Shown piece by piece: positions 20,507-29,215 of a stretch of DNA of 42,778 nt. The stretch is from an uncultured Clostridia bacterium (lineage in GTDB: Bacteria > Bacillota > Clostridia > Oscillospirales > CAG-272), in the NCBI GenBank assembly GCA_944393415.1, contig CALYAD010000026.1, positions 1-42,778 on the forward strand. Reading direction: 5' to 3'. A program made the translations under genes and the position numbers. The notes beneath the pieces were generated by a model, which saw only the letters and a program-made list of their open reading frames with translations, searched no databases and was not told where the DNA came from. Position 1 is the first letter of the stretch. Every line of letters begins with the position of its first letter.

Positions 20507-22615
20507 TTACCTTAATTTAACGGAAATGCATTTGCTGCCGCTGAGCTTTTCGCTCAGTGGATCCGGCTGATGACCGCCGACATATAAAATGATTTCTCCG
20601 TCAGGCTCGATTCTCTTTCCCTCGTTGTTGACTGCCTTGAGCCAGTATCCGTCTGTTTCAATTTCCACCTCACGGCTTTCCCCGGGTTCTAAGAATACTT
20701 TCCGTATTCCGCAGAGCTGGCAGTTAGGAGTCACGCATCTCGAATCGGTATATTTGGCGTATACCTGAACGGTCTCGGCGCCGGGGACTTTTCCGGTGTT
20801 TTTTACGGTTACATGCATAACAGTATTTCCGTCTTTAGCTTCGGCCCGCGCGCCGGAATATTCAAACGAAGTATAACTGAGCCCGTAGCCGAATGGATAG
20901 AGCGGTTCGGTTTCTATAAACCGGTAGGTTCTGCCCTTCATTGAATAATCCGTAAAATCGGGCAGAGGAGCGTCGCCATAATAGAAAGTAAGCGGCAGAC
21001 GCCCGGACGGAGAGTATTTCCCGGCAATAAGCTCTGCTATAGCAAGCCCTCCGACGCCTCCCGGATACCAAGCCTGAATTATTGCTTTGGCGTGCTTTCT
21101 TACGGTTTCGCCTACATCTATCTGGCTTCCCGCCATGACCACCACAATAACATTTTCACAGTTTTTACAGACTTCTTCGGCAAGTCTCTGCTGTGTCTTC
21201 GGCAAAAACAGAGTTTTCTTGTCTCCTTTTTCGCAGTAATCCGCTATGTCGAGCGAGCAGCCCTCTTCTCCCTCGATCGTACGGTCGAGCCCAAGACAGA
21301 GTACGGTGACCTCGGATGCTGCGGCAGCCGCGACTCCGGTGCTGCGCATGTTTCCGAAACCATCCCAGTCGTTCAGCTTCTCGTGTGCAAGCTTTGAGCC
21401 CTCGGCTACGTTAACCTGTGAGCTGCCGAACACTCTGCGTATTCCGTCGGCTACGGTGATATATTCGGAAGCGCGTCCGTGATAATTTCCCTCAAGCGCC
21501 GTCGTTGAAAGAACGTTGGGACCTACCGCCGCGATGGAGCTGATTTTTTCAGGGGAGAGCGGCAGAAAGCCGTTCTCGTTTTTAAGAAGTACGAGGCTTT
21601 CTCTCGCCATTTGCAGGTTAAGCGCTTTATGTTCCTCACAGTCAAGCTTTGAATAGGGAATATCGTAGTAGGGACGCTCATTTTCAAATTCTCCGAGCAT
21701 AAATCTGATTGCAAATACTCTTTGTGCGGCGGCGTCAATTTCTTCTTCGGTTATCATATCCTCTTCGTAGGCATCGATAAGCTGGCGGTAGATTTCACCG
21801 CAGTTAAGGTCGCAGCCACGTTTGAGAGCAACCGCGGCGGATTCGGTATGAGATGCGGTATAATGATGGTTGGCATAAATGTCGGAGATAGCTCCGCAGT
21901 CGGATACGTAGTAGCCCTTGAAGCCCCATTCGTCAAACAATATGTCCTGCATCAGATGGGTATGCGCACAGCATGGTTGACCGTTGGTTCGGTTGTAGGC
22001 GCCCATTATACCCATAACCCCCGCCTTTTTTACTGCGAATTCAAATGCCGGCAGATACGTTTCACGAATATCTTTTTCGCTTGCCTGAGCGTCGAAACCA
22101 TGTCTGATTCCCTCGGGACCGCTGTGTACGGCAAAATGCTTGGCGCAGGCGGTGGATTTCAGGAAATCTCCCTCTCCCTGGAGTCCTTTTATAAACGAGC
22201 AGCCCATTTCTGCGGTGAGAAAGGGATCTTCTCCGAAGGTTTCCTGACCTCTGCCCCAGCGCGGGTCGCGGAAAATATTAACATTGGGAGACCAGAATGT
22301 AAGGCCCTTATAGATATCGCGATCCCCGTATTTTACGCTTTGATTGTATTTTGCGCGCGCCTCGGTGGAAATGGCGTCGGCAACCTGATGCAAAAGCTCG
22401 GTGTCGAATGATGCGGCAAGTCCAATAGCCTGAGGAAAAACCGTTGCGGTTCCGGCTCTGGCAACTCCGTGAAGAGCTTCATTCCACCAGTTGTATTCAT
22501 TTATTCCGAGGCGCTCGATTGCCGGGGAATTATACAGCAGCTGAGAGATTTTTTCTTCAACGGTCATTTTTTGTACAAGTAATTCGGATTTTTTTAATGC
22601 GTCACTGTATTTCAT
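20507..22615 (-). CDS. Glycoside hydrolase family 3, beta-glucosidase or beta-xylosidase
   Basis: 702 residues from ATG 22615 (MKYSDALKKSELLVQKMTVEEKISQL), set by GGAGG upstream. GH3 domain 1 has the substrate-binding region WWNEALHGVARAGTATVFPQAIGLA, the KHF motif at about 159-161 and the nucleophile Asp239 in YYVSDCGAISD. Domain 2 and a C-terminal fibronectin-III-like domain (LPLTFYYGDAPLPDFTDYSMKGRTYRF, then VTVKNTGKVPGAETVQVYAKY) follow. No signal peptide, so it acts inside the cell on imported oligosaccharides. The WWNEALHG/FPQAIGLA signature is typical of the GH3 group containing beta-xylosidases and related cytosolic enzymes. No transporter or regulator gene is nearby. Confidence 0.95.
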   Translation of the reverse strand: MKYSDALKKSELLVQKMTVEEKISQLLYNSPAIERLGINEYNWWNEALHGVARAGTATVFPQAIGLAASFDTELLHQVADAISTEARAKYNQSVKYGDRDIYKGLTFWSPNVNIFRDPRWGRGQETFGEDPFLTAEMGCSFIKGLQGEGDFLKSTACAKHFAVHSGPEGIRHGFDAQASEKDIRETYLPAFEFAVKKAGVMGIMGAYNRTNGQPCCAHTHLMQDILFDEWGFKGYYVSDCGAISDIYANHHYTASHTESAAVALKRGCDLNCGEIYRQLIDAYEEDMITEEEIDAAAQRVFAIRFMLGEFENERPYYDIPYSKLDCEEHKALNLQMARESLVLLKNENGFLPLSPEKISSIAAVGPNVLSTTALEGNYHGRASEYITVADGIRRVFGSSQVNVAEGSKLAHEKLNDWDGFGNMRSTGVAAAAASEVTVLCLGLDRTIEGEEGCSLDIADYCEKGDKKTLFLPKTQQRLAEEVCKNCENVIVVVMAGSQIDVGETVRKHAKAIIQAWYPGGVGGLAIAELIAGKYSPSGRLPLTFYYGDAPLPDFTDYSMKGRTYRFIETEPLYPFGYGLSYTSFEYSGARAEAKDGNTVMHVTVKNTGKVPGAETVQVYAKYTDSRCVTPNCQLCGIRKVFLEPGESREVEIETDGYWLKAVNNEGKRIEPDGEIILYVGGHQPDPLSEKLSGSKCISVKLR

Positions 22616-22616
22616 G

Positions 22617-22846
22617 ATAATCCTCCATGCTGCCATAGGCAGCGCAAATAGGCATGAAAAATTTTCGTATTTCGCATAGCGAAATAAAAATCTTTCAGAT
22701 TTTTAGAAAATTTAGGCGTGAAATCACCTGAATTTTGACGCGATAAAATTGATTTTTCACGCTAATCCTCCATGCCGCCAAAGGCGGATGCGTGAAAGCG
22801 TCTGCATTCCGATGCGATCAAATTAATCTTTCGCGCTAATTCCTTT
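22617..22846 (-). promoter_or_regulatory. Modular structured leader, two units head to tail, before the GH3 gene
   Basis: Towards the gene: palindromic block (22790-22836), hairpin GCCGCC/GGCGG (22774-22785), second palindromic block (22716-22762), three-way junction with P1 22659-22666/22706-22713, P2 22686-22692/22698-22704 (minus strand AAAAATC/GATTTTT), P3 22669-22675/22679-22685 (ATTTCGC/GCGAAAT), final hairpin GCTGCC-ata-GGCAGC (22629-22643) and SD GGAGG (22622-22626). Compared with the copy at 17612, P2 has one, P3 two and the final hairpin one compensated base pair. Confidence 0.85.
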
Positions 22847-23126
22847 CAAGTATTTGATTGAGTAGCTGAGTATTTGTATTCTCATTTGTATTATAGCATA
22901 ACTGCAGCAAAAAATCAAGATGATATGTACTGAACAAATAGAAATGAATATGAAGAGAATTATTAAATATTTACGGTCGCTCTGATACTATGTGCGTACC
23001 AATATACACTGATAATGCGGACGTACCGGAGCTTGCAAAATTATGTCGAAATTTTCTATATTACATAAAATTTCACAAAATCATACGGTATAATTTATAT
23101 AAAAAAGAGAATAGAGTCTCGGTGCG

Positions 23127-23155
23127 TTGACAAAACTCTAAAGGTGTGATATACT
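23127..23155 (+). promoter_or_regulatory. Sigma-A promoter of second intergenic RNA
   Basis: Perfect TTGACA (23127-23132), 17-base spacer, TATACT (23150-23155). The 30 bases upstream resemble those before the promoter at 20345. Confidence 0.75.
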
Positions 23156-23159
23156 AAAA

Positions 23160-23332
23160 TTGTTGAAAATAAACAATACATAAATATTCGTTAGGTATCT
23201 CAGAAAAGGTTGTACGGGTTAGCTCGGGTATTACACTGCGAAATATTTCTTAAAACCGCGCCGAATTACATACAGAGATATTTCATAGCGCACATGCTTA
23301 AGACACTCGATGTCTTTTGTATGTGCGCTTTT
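23160..23332 (+). ncRNA. Candidate structured RNA E, copy 2
   Basis: A promoter-driven unit without ORF that ends in a strong hairpin: AGCGCACAT (23287-23295) pairs with ATGTGCGCT (23321-23329), inner AAGAC/GTCTT, followed by TTTCTTTAT. Its second half aligns with copy 1 at 17470-17590. In addition GTATCTC (about 23195) can pair with GAGATAT (about 23273), suggesting a long closing helix. It lies just before a truncated AMP-binding gene, so it might once have been that gene's leader. The stretch 22847-23126 shows no gene. Confidence 0.55.
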
Positions 23333-23353
23333 CTTTATACAGAAATATAAAAA

Positions 23354-23572
23354 ATGAGCAGAATTGGTATAATGGGAGTAAATTCAGTACGTTATGTAGA
23401 GGAGCTTATTGATATTTGGAATAATGGAGCTTGTGCAGTTTTAATAGATTCCGGAACTCCTTTGAGTGCGCTTTTGAGGATTTTAGAAGAAGCTGATGTA
23501 AAAACCTGTATGGTACAGGAAGAGTATTCCCATTTTTTTCTAATGACAACAAAGTACAGAAGGCGCAAGTGA
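23354..23572 (+). pseudogene. Truncated AMP-binding (acyl-CoA synthetase-like) fragment
   Basis: 72 codons. MSRIGIMGVNSVRYVEELIDIWNNGACAVLIDSGTPLSALLRILEEADVKTCMVQEE corresponds to the extreme N-terminal subdomain of ANL-superfamily adenylating enzymes (the part before the P-loop TSGSTG), which are about 500 residues long. After residue ~57 the sequence becomes unrelated and stops. No Shine-Dalgarno sequence is seen. This is most likely a decayed remnant of an adenylating enzyme gene that followed RNA copy 2. The next 180 bases contain nothing recognisable. Confidence 0.65.
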
Positions 23573-23751
23573 TGTTGACCCTGGTTGCAGTGATTGTTAC
23601 GGAAGTTGCTTTAGTTTTGTAAATGCTTTGTTCGACAAATAATCTTTGTTAATAACTTCTTAAAGTACATCAACGGCTTAGTTTATAAGTAAATAATCTT
23701 AAAAATGAATATTGTTTTCAGTGTAATTTTTACTTAGAAAGGGTGTAGCGT

Positions 23752-23997
23752 ATGAATGGAAAAATTATTATCCCCAAAGACATTAAGAAGGTTGTAAACA
23801 GATGGATAATCAAAGATCTGCTTAAACTTTCAGGATTATTGCTGTTGTTTGCTATAATTGCGCTTACCATCGGAAATACGTTGATGAAACAATTGTCAGA
23901 GCAGGTAAAGTTGACTGTGGTTACACTGTGGATGTTAATACCTTTTTTCATAAGAGGCGTCCCATTCAAATATTTCAAAAAGAACTATGTAGGTTGA
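23752..23997 (+). CDS. Small membrane protein, hypothetical
   Basis: 81 residues with a good AGAAAGGGTG site 8 bases before ATG 23752. A basic amphipathic N-terminus (NGKIIIPKDIKKVVNRWIIKDLLKL) leads to two membrane helices, SGLLLLFAIIALTIGNTL and LTVVTLWMLIPFFIRGVPF, and a short basic tail. No family recognised. The next ORF starts 25 bases later, so the two may form a small operon. Confidence 0.65.
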   Translation: MNGKIIIPKDIKKVVNRWIIKDLLKLSGLLLLFAIIALTIGNTLMKQLSEQVKLTVVTLWMLIPFFIRGVPFKYFKKNYVG

Positions 23998-24022
23998 TAT
24001 AGTTGAAACACTGAAAATACCG

Positions 24023-24349
24023 ATGGTCGGAGTACGTTTTACTCCTTTTCCTGAAGCACCAATAAACAATATAAAGCTTCATATATTGTGTGATAATGGA
24101 AAAATTATCGTGAAAAATGCCTTTTCCGGTAAGGCAATGTATGCTGAGTTTTTAGATTTTTTCCATTGCGATGACGTAGTAATATGTCTGAATGGAGTAA
24201 ACTTAGTTCAAAGGCTTCCAAATAAACCTGATGACCCGATAAACTGTGTTGTATGCGGAATGGTTCAGGAGCAAGGTAGACGAAAATGTGTCGCTTGCGG
24301 ACATACGCTTCACATTATTGAAGAAGATTCAGTTTCGGAAAACAAATAG
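24023..24349 (+). CDS. Hypothetical protein with C-terminal zinc ribbon
   Basis: 108 residues from ATG 24023; the frame is open back to 23993, just inside the end of the previous gene, but without another ATG, and no clear ribosome site is seen. The body (FTPFPEAPINNIKLHILCDNGKIIVKNAFSGKAMYAEFLDFFHCDDVVICLNG) looks like a beta-rich domain. The C-terminus has two Cys pairs, CVVCGMVQEQGRRKCVACG, a rubredoxin/zinc-ribbon knuckle. Function unknown; the partial coupling to the membrane protein upstream suggests shared expression. Confidence 0.6.
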   Translation: MVGVRFTPFPEAPINNIKLHILCDNGKIIVKNAFSGKAMYAEFLDFFHCDDVVICLNGVNLVQRLPNKPDDPINCVVCGMVQEQGRRKCVACGHTLHIIEEDSVSENK

Positions 24350-24455
24350 ATTAAACGATTTGAGGATATGAATAATGCGTAACTTCAGGAACTTTTTTTA
24401 TAGACTTATTATTTGGGCAATAATGACTCAATTTTAACTGGTGAAAAATATTGCT

Positions 24456-24887
24456 ATGGCATCTGGGAATAAAAAATTATCTGTTTTAGTGCTTATTATA
24501 TGTATACTATTAACACTGAATAGTTGTGCTTCAAAAAAAGATGTATTTGAGGAAAATAATACTATCTTTTTTCAGCACTTGCTAAATCGCTTAGAGCAAG
24601 ACGAGGTTGATATATATAGCGTCGATGCATATTATTTAGATAATTGGTACTATTACAGAGTATCGTATTCATATGTTAGTCCACTAACAGCTGAATGGCA
24701 GGATATTGAATTAGTGTATTTTGGGAATTTCCAAGTCGATAGATATTTCAATCCAAATTGGACAAATTGGGCAGGATTGGAACAGTATCGAGATTCTTAT
24801 TATGCCGCAGTTGAAAAAGGAGAACACAAGTCTTTTTCCCAAGAGGAAATCAAACAATATGTAGAATCCTTTTATTCTTCTAAATAA
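24456..24887 (+). CDS. Putative small lipoprotein
   Basis: 143 residues from ATG 24456; a GTG at 24441 is also possible and neither has a clear ribosome site. A lipoprotein signal peptide is visible: basic start ASGNKK, hydrophobic LSVLVLIICILL, lipobox LNSC, so the mature protein would be anchored outside the membrane through the Cys. The mature part is rich in aromatic and acidic residues (VDAYYLDNWYYYRVSYSYVSPLTAEW, QEEIKQYVESFYSSK). No family recognised. A perfect 12-bp hairpin follows. Confidence 0.7.
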   Translation: MASGNKKLSVLVLIICILLTLNSCASKKDVFEENNTIFFQHLLNRLEQDEVDIYSVDAYYLDNWYYYRVSYSYVSPLTAEWQDIELVYFGNFQVDRYFNPNWTNWAGLEQYRDSYYAAVEKGEHKSFSQEEIKQYVESFYSSK

Positions 24888-24904
24888 AAGATGGTAACAC
24901 TGCC

Positions 24905-24932
24905 CGCCAAGACCTCGTTTGAGGTCTTGGCG
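24905..24932 (+). terminator. Perfect 12-bp hairpin after the lipoprotein gene
   Basis: CGCCAAGACCTC (24905-24916), loop GTTT, GAGGTCTTGGCG (24921-24932). No T run follows. Confidence 0.6.
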
Positions 24933-25325
24933 TAGTCTATTAATAAAATAATTTACGGATATCACGGAATAATGAGAAGAGAGCTTTTTTCAAAAAAATC
25001 GCTGCACTTGACTTCACAATACGGGGAAAAAGCGTTTCTGAAACTTCCCAAAAGCTTTTCTTAACGGGACATACACGACTAAGTCATTACATTAGTCAGC
25101 GTCGGTTCTCTTACGGTCGTGACCGCTTACTTGCTTTGAACATGAGAAAAAACAATTCTCCGATCTTTTTGGTACGGAGGGTTGTTTTTTATTGGTGTCG
25201 TATTAAAGCTGATACGCGATCTTTGAATGTGTGACAAAGTAATCGGAGCAGACGTAAAAGCAATGCTTAAGCCCGATATTGGCATTACATGTTTTGCCAA
25301 ATATATGCATTTCCCCGCGAGGCTA
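24933..25325. other. Intergenic region with one terminator hairpin, otherwise no gene
   Basis: About 390 bases. The only clear element is the hairpin at 25147-25190; short ORFs have no ribosome site or family resemblance. Confidence 0.6.
25147..25190. terminator. Intrinsic terminator, bidirectional
   Basis: AAAAAACAA-tt-CTCCG (25147-25162) pairs with CGGAG-gg-TTGTTTTTT (25175-25190). No nearby intact gene on the plus strand explains it; it may belong to a lost gene. Confidence 0.65.
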
Positions 25326-25354
25326 TTGACAAATCGCGTGCAGGATGTTATAAT
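25326..25354 (+). promoter_or_regulatory. Consensus sigma-A promoter before a gene remnant
   Basis: Perfect TTGACA (25326-25331), 17-base spacer, perfect TATAAT (25349-25354). Confidence 0.8.
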
Positions 25355-25417
25355 AATACCGTATTTTTTGCCATTACGTGTGCAATAAAATCGGATACTC
25401 CACTTAAAGATTATTTG

Positions 25418-25783
25418 ATGGAAAACAGCGAGTCCCTGTGGCGGGCGGACTGCGTCTCGCTGTTTCGGCGTCTCAACGACACTCTGACGGCTTCCAGGGA
25501 GCTGATTTATGAGAAGGCGAAAAACGGTAATCTCGACGTGCCGAAGCGATATGTCACGGAAAACGGTCTGACTCTCGGCGAATGGCTGGCGACACAGAGA
25601 AAGAAAGCTGCGTCAGGAAAACGATCAGGCAGGGAAGCCGGAGGCTATCGGAATGATCCGGTCGTTTTCGAATCGGAGGTCTGCTTCGGGAGAATAGCGC
25701 AAATGCCAGCCGTATATAATAAAGACGGTCACACATTTAGCTGTATTTTTATTCGGATTTTGCCGCGGAGGGCGGCATTGTGA
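25418..25783 (+). pseudogene. Helicase-associated (HA) domain remnant
   Basis: The frame from ATG 25418 contains SRELIYEKAKNGNLDVPKRYVTENGLTLGEWLATQRKKA, a good match to one helicase-associated domain repeat (pattern Y...G...VP..Y.T..G..LG.WL..QR). Such domains normally occur in tandem behind helicase or restriction-like proteins. Here only one repeat is recognisable; the sequence then decays and ends after unrelated residues. There is no ribosome site, but a perfect promoter lies 64 bases upstream. Probably a leftover of a larger mobile-element or plasmid-type protein. Confidence 0.6.
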
Positions 25784-25807
25784 TAAGGAAAGGCGTACAG
25801 TGTACAT

Positions 25808-26365
25808 ATGAAAGACAATTTATTGATTGTGGGAGAGGGTCAGTACGGTCTGATTGCAAAGGAGATCGCTGAAAGCATGGGGAGCTTTGAAAAAGTCAGT
25901 TTTCTGGATTGCGGAGAAAACTCCGAGTCCATTGAAAGTGAGCTTGAACTATTATCAACGGAAAATAAATATGCCTTCGCGGCTTTTGCGGGTGCTGAAG
26001 CTCGGGTTGAATTCACGCGTAAACTCAGAAAATACGGTTACGGAACAGCAATTCTGATAAGTCCCAGGGCGTATGTCAGTCCGTCCGCGCAGATTATGGA
26101 CGGAGCCATGGCGGAGCCGTTTGCCGTGATAAGCGGCGGGACTGTGATAGGTCGGAATTGCTTTATCGGTGCGAACGCAACGGTGGGATGCGGAACGGTT
26201 GTCGGTGAAGCTTCTACAATATGCTGCGGAGCGACCGTTGCCGACAATGTTACCGTAATGCCGATGACGACTGTAGGATGCGGAGAAACCTTATGCGGAT
26301 ATACGCAGTCCGTTTCTATGAGAACACCGGAAGGCAATTCATATTGCTTTGAAGACGGGATGTGA
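25808..26365 (+). CDS. NeuD/PglD-like sugar O- or N-acyltransferase, left-handed beta-helix
   Basis: 185 residues. N-terminal Rossmann-like substrate domain starts LLIVGEGQYGLIAKEIAESMG; the second half is a hexapeptide-repeat beta-helix (ISPRAYVSPSAQIMDGAMAEPFAVISGGTVIGRNCFIGANATVGCGTVVGEASTICCGATVADNVTV). This is the fold of PglD and NeuD enzymes that transfer acetyl from acetyl-CoA to amino sugars or sialic acid. The catalytic His usual at the domain junction is not obvious. No sugar-biosynthesis genes are adjacent, so the substrate is unknown. ATG 25808 has AAGGAAAGG upstream. Confidence 0.82.
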   Translation: MKDNLLIVGEGQYGLIAKEIAESMGSFEKVSFLDCGENSESIESELELLSTENKYAFAAFAGAEARVEFTRKLRKYGYGTAILISPRAYVSPSAQIMDGAMAEPFAVISGGTVIGRNCFIGANATVGCGTVVGEASTICCGATVADNVTVMPMTTVGCGETLCGYTQSVSMRTPEGNSYCFEDGM

Positions 26366-26776
26366 TGCCTGCGAAGACAGCCGTTTGGTATTTAATCTGA
26401 CTCGAAACGGACAGAACAATAATTTTATTTTTATATTTATCTGAATAAAACGTTTTTAAAAATCCAATACCATATAATAAGAAAATTATCGAGCGCGTCG
26501 GCGCGGACAGAGAGCTTGGCAGACTTTCTATGCCGCTGTTTCAAATGATTGCTGAAACAAAAAATTACCATTAATAATATTTTGCGCGGCGTTCATAATA
26601 ATATCAGAACGGACGCTATAGCGCAAACGGGATCGTTGAAACGAGCTTACCGAATGAAAGCACGAGCAGCCTTCCTTTAGAGGGTTTGCGTAAAGGATAC
26701 GGTCACAGAAACGTATGATGCGAAGGCGGGCTGTTCGTTAATATAGAGTTATGAAAATCTAAAGGAGATTATAAAA
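26366..26776 (+). other. Intergenic region with possible GHKL-kinase remnant
   Basis: About 410 bases without an intact gene. Around 26630-26720 one frame reads RIVETSLPNESTSSLPLEGLRKGYGHRNV before a stop. The GLRKGYGHRNV part resembles the G2 box region of AgrC-type GHKL sensor kinases (G..GYG.RN). The preceding frame is broken. This is low-confidence evidence for a decayed sensor kinase. The final 20 bases carry the SASP ribosome site AAAGGAG. Confidence 0.35.
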
Positions 26777-26977
26777 ATGGCAAGCAATCAGATTCTTGTA
26801 TCCGATGCGAAGGAAGCTCTCGAGCGTTTTAAGATGGAAGCTGCGAGCGAGGTTGGAGTTAACCTCAAGCAGGGTTACAACGGCGATCTCACTTCCCGTC
26901 AGGCTGGCTCTATAGGCGGTCAGATGGTTAAGAAGATGATCGAGAAGTACGAGAACGATCTTAAGGCCGGCAAATAA
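26777..26977 (+). CDS. Alpha/beta-type small acid-soluble spore protein
   Basis: 66 residues. It has both family signatures: KEALERFKMEAASEVGVNL, which corresponds to the first conserved helix and contains the GPR protease cleavage-type site E-x-A-S-E-xG, and LTSRQAGSIGGQMVKKMIEKYE, the DNA-binding second signature. SASPs coat DNA in the forespore, protect it from UV and supply amino acids on germination. Expected to be driven by the forespore factor sigma-G; I could not identify a convincing sigma-G promoter. Strong RBS AAAGGAG, and a 15-bp terminator follows. Direct evidence that the host forms endospores or descends from a spore former. Confidence 0.96.
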   Translation: MASNQILVSDAKEALERFKMEAASEVGVNLKQGYNGDLTSRQAGSIGGQMVKKMIEKYENDLKAGK

Positions 26978-27053
26978 GTTTAAAGCTTATCGGTAAAACC
27001 TCCATCTTGCAGCCCGCGATAAAAAATTATTACAGGCTGTCAGACAGGATAAT

Positions 27054-27092
27054 GAGAGGGCATATCGCAAATTTTTCGCGATATGCCCTCTC
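27054..27092 (+). terminator. 15-bp perfect hairpin after the SASP gene
   Basis: GAGAGGGCATATCGC (27054-27068) pairs with GCGATATGCCCTCTC (27078-27092), followed by TTGTATAT. Confidence 0.75.
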
Positions 27093-27298
27093 TTGTATAT
27101 AGCGGTATACGGTTTTTAAACGCCGGGCTCATTTTTCTGTATCGAGCGCAGCTATTTTCCGGGAATAACCGCTAATCAAAGTATAAAAAGCACAAAAATC
27201 CGGCATGCAACAGCATAAAAGCCGTTTCACGCCGGATATAATTATTCATGTCTGATCTCGTTCCGGAATTCATTTTTGAAGCTTGAACAATTTATAGC

Positions 27299-27410
27299 TG
27301 AATTAAGATGTCCCCCGCATATCAGACGTCGGGCGCCGCTAAATTTTTTCAGCGGGAGATACAATCCCCCGCTGAAAACGTTGAATGACGGGTTTTAACC
27401 CTTTATTGAA
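27299..27410. repeat. Interspersed structured repeat D, copy 2
   Basis: Shares AATTAAGATGTCCC, CCGC-TAAATTT, TTGAATGACG and TTATTGAA with the copy at 3694, in the same order. The small hairpin near the end is GGGTT-tt-AACCC here and GTG/CAC there. An extra hairpin TTTCAGCGGG/CCCGCTGAAA (27347-27377) is inserted in this copy. The rest of 26978-27451 holds the SASP terminator and nothing else recognised. Confidence 0.6.
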
Positions 27411-27451
27411 ATCTTATTTTCGGGAGAATGGAGAAGCTCTTCCCGGCAGAG

Positions 27452-29215
27452 TCATACCCTGTCCCGTATTTCAGACGTTATTTTATCAAGAAAGCTTTCA
27501 AGCGGCATGGTCTCAGTGTTTCCGGAGTCGCGGCAGCGTACTGAAACGGTGCCTTCCTCGGCTTCCTTTACTCCGACGATAACCATATACGGCACCCTCT
27601 CAATCGTCTGTGCTTCGCGGATCATATACCCGATCTTTTCATTGCGGTCGTCAAGCTCGCAGCGGACCTTTTTGTCTCTGAGCGCTTCGTATACCTTGTG
27701 GGCATACTCTGAGCATTTTTCCGATATCATAAGCACTTTAGCCTGAGTTGGCGCAAGCCACACCGGAAATTTTCCGGCGAAATGCTCGGTAAGCACTCCG
27801 ATGAAACGCTCAATCGATCCGAAGCATACGCGATGTACCATTATCGGACGTTGTTTGCCGCCGTTTTCATCGGTGTACTCAAGCTCGAAGTTCAGCGGCA
27901 TCTGGAAATCAAGCTGTATGGTTCCGCACTGCCACGTTCTGCCGATGGAGTCCTCGAGGTGAAAATCTATTTTCGGTCCGTAGAACGCGCCGTCGCCCTC
28001 GTTTATCTTGTAAGGTAGTCCGAGCTTTTCTAATGCGGATTTAAGACCGTTTGTAGCCGCCTCCCAATCCTCGTCGCTGCCCATGCTGTTTTCGGGACGA
28101 GTGGACAGCTCCACGTAATATTTAAATCCGAACTTGCTGTAAACCTCGTTTATAAGATGGACAACTCCGATTATCTCATCGGTTATCTGCTCGCGGCGCA
28201 TAAATATATGCGCGTCGTCCTGGGTAAAGCAGCGGACGCGGAACAGACCGTGCAAAGCCCCCTTCAGCTCATGACGATGAACAAGCCCTAACTCTCCCAC
28301 GCGCATCGGCAGCTCGCGGTAAGAGTGCGGCTGGCTGCGGTAAACCATTACCCCGCCGGGACAATTCATAGGCTTGACGCAGTATATTTCGTCGTCTATC
28401 ATAGTGGAATACATATTGTCTTTATAGTGATCCCAGTGTCCGCTGGTTTCCCAAAGCTTACGGTTCATAATAAGAGGAGTGGATACCTCGACGTAATTTT
28501 CCCTTGTGTGGATCTCTCTCCAATAGTCGATGAGCGCGTTTTTTATGGCCATGCCCTTAGGCAGGAAGAAGGGAAAGCCGGGAGCCTCGTCACAGAGCAT
28601 AAAAAGGTTCATTTCCTTTCCTATGCGACGGTGGTCGCGCTTTTCCGCTTCCTCAAGCTGCTTCAGGTATGCGTCAAGCTCTTCCTGAGTGGCGAACGCC
28701 GTACCCTTTATGCGGGTCAGCATTTTGTTGTTTTTGTCGTTTTTCCAGTACGCTCCGGACTGACCCATTATCTTGAAAGCCTTAAGCGCCTTTGTATAGC
28801 AGAGGTGTGGACCGACGCACATGTCAAGGTAGTCGCCCTGACGGTAAAAGCTTATCTCGGCGTCCTCGGGGAGATCGCCTATATGCTCGACCTTGTATTT
28901 TTCCCCCTCCTCCTCCATAAGCTTTATCGCCTCCCCGCGAGAAAGCACAAAGGGTCTTATCGGGATGTTTTCCTTCACTATCTTACGCATCTCGTCCTCG
29001 ATCCTCTGAAGATCCTCGTCAGTCAGCTTGGTGTCTCCGAGATCGACATCGTAATAAAAGCCCTTTTCGTTTGCCGGTCCGTAGGCGAAATCGGCGTGCG
29101 GCCAGAGTCTGTGGATAGCCTGCGCCATAATGTGCGCGGCGGTGTGGCGGATTATATGAAGCTCCTCCTCAGGAGCGCATTCGCCGACTGTTCCGTTGCT
29201 GTAGATTACTTTCAT
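27452..29215 (-). CDS. thrS: Threonine--tRNA ligase, lacking the N-terminal TGS domain
   Basis: 587 residues from ATG 29215; the ATG at 29227 overlaps the ribosome site AAAGGA, so the downstream start is preferred. The editing domain has HTAAHIMAQA and the later CVGPHL zinc-like motif; the catalytic class II core shows MNCPGGVMVYRSQPHSYRELPMRVGELGLVHRHE (motif 2 region), GDGAFYGPKIDFHLEDSIGRTWQCGTIQLDF and the motif 3 HRVCFGSIERFIGVL; the anticodon-binding domain follows. The usual ~60-residue TGS domain at the N-terminus is absent: only about 20 residues precede the editing domain. It charges tRNA-Thr. Expression is controlled by the T-box leader upstream. Confidence 0.97.
   Translation of the reverse strand: MKVIYSNGTVGECAPEEELHIIRHTAAHIMAQAIHRLWPHADFAYGPANEKGFYYDVDLGDTKLTDEDLQRIEDEMRKIVKENIPIRPFVLSRGEAIKLMEEEGEKYKVEHIGDLPEDAEISFYRQGDYLDMCVGPHLCYTKALKAFKIMGQSGAYWKNDKNNKMLTRIKGTAFATQEELDAYLKQLEEAEKRDHRRIGKEMNLFMLCDEAPGFPFFLPKGMAIKNALIDYWREIHTRENYVEVSTPLIMNRKLWETSGHWDHYKDNMYSTMIDDEIYCVKPMNCPGGVMVYRSQPHSYRELPMRVGELGLVHRHELKGALHGLFRVRCFTQDDAHIFMRREQITDEIIGVVHLINEVYSKFGFKYYVELSTRPENSMGSDEDWEAATNGLKSALEKLGLPYKINEGDGAFYGPKIDFHLEDSIGRTWQCGTIQLDFQMPLNFELEYTDENGGKQRPIMVHRVCFGSIERFIGVLTEHFAGKFPVWLAPTQAKVLMISEKCSEYAHKVYEALRDKKVRCELDDRNEKIGYMIREAQTIERVPYMVIVGVKEAEEGTVSVRCRDSGNTETMPLESFLDKITSEIRDRV

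Noticed and set aside
21722..22411. 229-codon plus-strand ORF inside the GH3 gene
   Set aside because: Antisense shadow of the catalytic domain.
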